Positions 13,333 through 15,612 of a stretch of 15,612 nt of DNA are shown here, in pieces; within the stretch, counting starts at the first letter, position 1; every line of letters starts with the position of its first letter. Under the pieces are notes generated by a model. It saw nothing but the letters and a program-made list of their open reading frames with translations, was not told the DNA's origin and searched no databases. The stretch comes from GWF2-43-63 sp964559205. Lineage in GTDB: Bacteria > Bacteroidota > Bacteroidia > Bacteroidales > DTU049. A program made the position numbers and the translations under genes. The stretch is taken from positions 1-15,612 of the forward strand of contig CAZLHV010000060.1 in NCBI GenBank assembly GCA_964559205.1. The letters run 5' to 3'.

Positions 13333-15017
13333 TCAATGGCCGGACCATCGGTGGCACAAATGACAAAAATGCCTTCCTGGTCTTTATTTTTATCCCAAAC
13401 CCTGATATATACGGTCGAACCAGACGTCAGACCGCTGAGTACAATTTTCGGATTCGCTCCATTGCTGCTGTTATCATCGTCGCAAGCCAGCAGCGACAGG
13501 GAACCGCAGGTTCCCGAATATACGGCCATGCCCAGATCGCTCAGATGATTGCCGCCAAGAATATTTGCAGCCGCATTGGGAATCGTGTCGGTGTCGATGC
13601 AAAGATTTCCGCTGGCAGGAACCGTAACACTAAACCAAATATCGCCGCCTGAATAGCCAGCACAACCCGGAGCAGGAACCCCTGCATCGTCGGTTTCGTC
13701 TTTGATCGGATATCTTCCTGTGCCGCTGCAAAACGACGATACGGTGAGCGGTATGGCATTCACGCAGGCATCGTTCGACGAAGGAGTCAGATAATCAAAT
13801 ACAAGCCATGCCGACGATACGGTTGACGTCGGACATGATGAACAACGCACTTTCACCACCATGCCTGTATCACGTGCAACTGCGTTCATGGTATATGTTG
13901 CAGTGGTGCTCCATGCCTGTTTGATCACACCTGCAATGGTTTCAAACTGATACTCCCAACTGCCACTGCACGAACCACCGCTGACGCCGGTGCAGGTGAA
14001 TGTCACATTGCTGGCTACAGCTGCCGATGCCGGCGACACCGTTGCCGTAACACCGGTGGGTGTTGAAAAACCCGGACAGGCATCGACCACACAAAACTGC
14101 GTGTTTCCTGAAGTGCCGTTGTAACCCCAGTAGCGCAGATAAATGGTTGTCCCGGCAGGCTCACTGATGGTCAGCTGCGGCAAAAAACCAGGTCCCGAAT
14201 CATCGTCGCAACCACGATAAACCAACGAGCCACAGGTCCCCGTGTAATAACCCATCGAGCCGTCCGACATGGCCGGAGCACTGCCCGCCTGTGTCTGCAC
14301 CGTTACACTGCCACTTGCCGGCATGGTAAAGGTAAACCAGATATCGCGTACGGTGCCTGTGGTGAAATAACATCCCGCATCGGTCATGCCGGTCGATTTG
14401 GTGGCCGAAGCATTGGTGTAATCGCCGCTGAAACTGCATGTGGCTCCAACTGTGAGCGACACGGCACCGCTGCATTCGTCGGCGCCGGCCACTTTTACAC
14501 CAAAGGGGGGGGTTGGAAACTCACAGTCATCCGAATCAGCATTGGCTGATTGAGCAAGCAACAACTTCATGGAGTCATTGCTCAGTATTTCGATGGCCTG
14601 CTCCGGAAAATGAAGCAGCCACTGATCGCGCCATAACGAAAACATCTCTGCATCACGCTGCGCATTAAAGGTATATACAGGTTGTGGATAAAACGTCTTT
14701 TCAGAAAACCATGCATCAACTGCCATTTGCCAGCGTTGCAAATTCGAAAAATAATCGCCGTAAACCGGCATGGTTGGAAACAAACCGTTCTCCTTAATAT
14801 ATGCACGTACCTGCAACATGTAGGCGTTCCATTCCTCCACAACGCTGGTGTCTCCCTCAAAACAAGGATAAGCCGCATCGAGATATTTCACGGGAACCCA
14901 GAAATGCTCAACCTGACGGTAGGTTTTTCCGGACACAACAACTTCATGACAAGACGTCTGTGCAAAAGTACTGCATGACATTAATGCGAGGGCAATGGCA
15001 ATGACAAATGGCTTCAT
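13260..15017 (-). CDS. Type IX-secreted modular protein, N-terminal part (truncated by frameshift)
   Basis: 585 codons from the ATG at 15017, of which the last 20 or so after residue 565 are out of frame. Residues 1-19 are a signal peptide ending TFAQ. Residues 20-170 form an N-terminal region of unknown type with several Trp and Tyr. Two related beta-sandwich repeats follow: 178-315 (DECSGAVSLTVGATC, DIWFTFTMPASG, YYTGTCGSLVYRGCDDDSG) and 414-556 (NDACVNAIPLTVSSFC, DIWFSVTVPASG, VYSGTCGSLSLLACDDDNS). Each carries the same acidic CDDD loop, which could bind Ca2+ (inference). Between them (316-412) is an Ig-like segment with paired cysteines. A third related domain continues in the other frame. 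The whole resembles adhesins or surface enzymes' non-catalytic parts; no catalytic domain is recognised. As it stands, the product would lack the sorting domain and would stay in the periplasm. Confidence 0.8.
   Translation of the reverse strand: MKPFVIAIALALMSCSTFAQTSCHEVVVSGKTYRQVEHFWVPVKYLDAAYPCFEGDTSVVEEWNAYMLQVRAYIKENGLFPTMPVYGDYFSNLQRWQMAVDAWFSEKTFYPQPVYTFNAQRDAEMFSLWRDQWLLHFPEQAIEILSNDSMKLLLAQSANADSDDCEFPTPPFGVKVAGADECSGAVSLTVGATCSFSGDYTNASATKSTGMTDAGCYFTTGTVRDIWFTFTMPASGSVTVQTQAGSAPAMSDGSMGYYTGTCGSLVYRGCDDDSGPGFLPQLTISEPAGTTIYLRYWGYNGTSGNTQFCVVDACPGFSTPTGVTATVSPASAAVASNVTFTCTGVSGGSCSGSWEYQFETIAGVIKQAWSTTATYTMNAVARDTGMVVKVRCSSCPTSTVSSAWLVFDYLTPSSNDACVNAIPLTVSSFCSGTGRYPIKDETDDAGVPAPGCAGYSGGDIWFSVTVPASGNLCIDTDTIPNAAANILGGNHLSDLGMAVYSGTCGSLSLLACDDDNSSNGANPKIVLSGLTSGSTVYIRVWDKNKDQEGIFVICATDGPAIDPVHIPFATMPRLPEIQKAKALKN
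13319..13332 (-). other. Frameshift junction in the type IX-secreted protein gene
   Basis: Reading on the minus strand, the upstream frame is meaningful down to the Val-His codons ending at 13323 and then degenerates into 20 unrelated residues before TGA at 13260-13262. The downstream frame is meaningful from the ACC codon at 13320. Two bases (13321-13322) lie between. The 2789 bases from 12229 to 15017 are one short of a multiple of three, so a single missing base restores a 929-residue protein. No homopolymer or slippery heptamer is present at the site. Confidence 0.75.
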
Positions 15018-15045
15018 ATTCCGGATTTTTGATGGAACAACAAAG

Positions 15046-15053
15046 CAAAATTA
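15046..15053 (-). promoter_or_regulatory. Bacteroidota -7 element for the type IX-secreted protein gene
   Basis: On the minus strand the bases read TAATTTTG, a full match to TAnnTTTG, 28 bp before the ATG at 15017. No TTTG is seen about 20 bp upstream. It is plausible as the gene's promoter. Confidence 0.4.
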
Positions 15054-15241
15054 CCGCGCCCATGCACACATCATTTTTATTAATGACCAGCGTTCAGCTT
15101 CTTATCCAAGTGTCCATAAACCACCGCTGGCGCTTCATCAACCAATGTGGTTTTTCAACACAGTGGTCATGTCAATTTGAAACATATGTCATTGTAAAAG
15201 AGCATGATGTGATCTGATTTGTGGAGTTTGCTGGTTTCACT

Positions 15242-15331
15242 TCCTGACGCTTTCGGTCAGGACTTGCAGAAGAACGCCAAGGATCGCACATCCTGACGCT
15301 ACCGGTCAGAACTTGCAGAAGGACACGAAGG
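15242..15331. repeat. Two direct repeats of 49-nt period, each with a small hairpin
   Basis: Copy 1 (15242-15282) and copy 2 (15291-15331) agree at 35 of 41 positions by hand count, and at 27 of the first 30. Each begins TCCTGACGCT and contains an inverted repeat: CCTGAC 15243-15248 with GTCAGG 15256-15261 in copy 1, and CTGAC 15293-15297 with GTCAG 15305-15309 in copy 2. Both are followed by ACTTGCAGAAG. The pattern resembles REP-like short palindromic repeats. Confidence 0.7.
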
Positions 15332-15341
15332 GAAAGATTTT

Positions 15342-15458
15342 CACAAAAGCCGTGATCAATGTCTGTATTCGAAAAGTCATAAGCGGGCTCGCGACTTTTA
15401 TGCCACAGCCATTGATCATTCACAACGATGTTGTGAATGCTTGTGAACGGCTTTTGTG
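15342..15458. repeat. Nested inverted repeats able to form a three-way junction
   Basis: The outer stem is CACAAAAGCCGT (15342-15353) paired with ACGGCTTTTGTG (15447-15458), 12 perfect bp. Inside lie two hairpins with almost no linker. The first spans 15354-15417. GATCAATG pairs with CATTGATC, then after a mismatch CTGT (15363-15366) pairs with ACAG (15405-15408). After an internal loop, AAAAGTC (15372-15378) pairs with GACTTTT (15393-15399), with GCG/CGC at the tip. The second is TTCACAAC (15419-15426) with GTTGTGAA (15430-15437), 8 perfect bp around GAT. Nine unpaired bases lead back to the outer stem. It could be a structured RNA, a miniature mobile element or a protein-binding palindrome cluster; the function is unknown. 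Confidence 0.7.
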
Positions 15459-15522
15459 TTGAATAAAGCGCAACGTTGTGTTCTTTGTGAATTCTTTGGG
15501 TGCTTCGGCTTTTATTTTACTC

Positions 15523-15588
15523 ATTTGAAAATTTGAAAATTCGGCAATTTGAAAGGGGTGTGTTTACATGTCGCCAAATAATTTGAAA
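15523..15588. repeat. ATTTGAAA short repeats
   Basis: ATTTGAAA occurs at 15523-15530 and directly again at 15531-15538, then at 15547-15554 and 15581-15588. The first two are a perfect 8-bp tandem. The surrounding sequence is AT-rich. The copies may be a simple-sequence expansion or part of a control region for a gene beyond the window. Confidence 0.5.
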
Positions 15589-15612
15589 AAATGTTTTTGA
15601 AAATATTTGCAT

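Larger units (their letters stand above)
15018..15612. other. Gene-free 595-bp stretch with clustered repeats
   Basis: I see no open frame here with a recognisable product. Besides the promoter at 15046-15053, the stretch 15060-15240 holds only a 6-bp inverted repeat (CCAGCG at 15087-15092, CGCTGG at 15125-15130). From 15242 onward it holds a direct repeat with hairpins, a nested inverted-repeat element, and ATTTGAAA copies, each listed separately. AT content rises towards the right edge, where the next gene's control region may begin. Confidence 0.6.

Noticed and set aside
13310..13335. Programmed -1 ribosomal frameshift
   Set aside because: There is no X-XXY-YYZ slippery heptamer and no obvious downstream stimulatory stem at the junction, so a mutation or sequence error is simpler.
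12936..13652. 238-codon plus-strand frame across the frameshift
   Set aside because: It is antisense to both halves of the secreted-protein gene, whose conserved domain patterns show that the minus strand is coding.
15172..15423. 83-codon minus-strand frame in the repeat region
   Set aside because: It runs through the direct repeats and half of the nested palindrome, with no promoter or protein-like pattern.
15242..15458. CRISPR array
   Set aside because: There are only two imperfect copies, the spacing is part of the repeat itself, and no cas gene is present.
15342..15458. tRNA-like or tmRNA gene
   Set aside because: The stem lengths and loops do not fit a tRNA cloverleaf (12-bp closing stem, no T-loop GTTCRA sequence, no anticodon arm of normal size).

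Overview
The window looks like a chromosomal segment of a Bacteroidota (Bacteroidales-like) bacterium, probably environmental. Three things point there. Several genes sit behind the Bacteroidota-type -7 element TAnnTTTG and none has an obvious Shine-Dalgarno sequence. A large secreted protein ends in a domain typical of type IX secretion cargo. The metallo-beta-lactamase closely resembles the Bacteroides CcrA/CfiA type. No rRNA, tRNA, CRISPR array, integrase or transposase was recognised.

Layout. Positions 1-6979 are all on the plus strand: the 3' part of a polysaccharide deacetylase (start outside the window), deoC, an uncharacterised beta-barrel outer-membrane protein, a TrmA/RumA-type RNA m5U methyltransferase, a monofunctional aspartate kinase, a KdsC-like HAD phosphatase, and a ZIP/GufA metal transporter that overlaps the HAD gene by one base. 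These look like housekeeping genes in short transcription units. From 6982 to 8654, on the minus strand and only 2 bp from the transporter stop, is a two-gene operon with overlapping stop and start codons: a 2x[4Fe-4S] ferredoxin-nitroreductase fusion followed by a subclass B1 metallo-beta-lactamase with all six zinc ligands. Positions 8655-9030 hold a likely 33-residue membrane microprotein on the plus strand.

From 12167 back to 9031 (minus strand) is a second overlapping pair: a membrane protein made of TPRs, five TM segments and a LytTR DNA-binding domain, followed by an amidohydrolase-2 family metal hydrolase. From 15017 back to 12229 (minus strand) is a modular secreted protein that is broken by a one-base frameshift near 13321. 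Adding one base restores a single reading frame of 929 residues. The last 595 bases have no convincing gene but carry a direct repeat of 49-nt period with a hairpin in each copy, a nested inverted-repeat element that can fold as a three-way junction, and ATTTGAAA repeats.

The most interesting points are the B1 lactamase with Tyr at the usual Asn233 position and its tight coupling to a redox enzyme, the structured element at 15342-15458, the frameshifted type IX cargo gene, the membrane-tethered LytTR regulator coupled to a hydrolase, and the microprotein. I found no clear multi-gene defence or mobile system.
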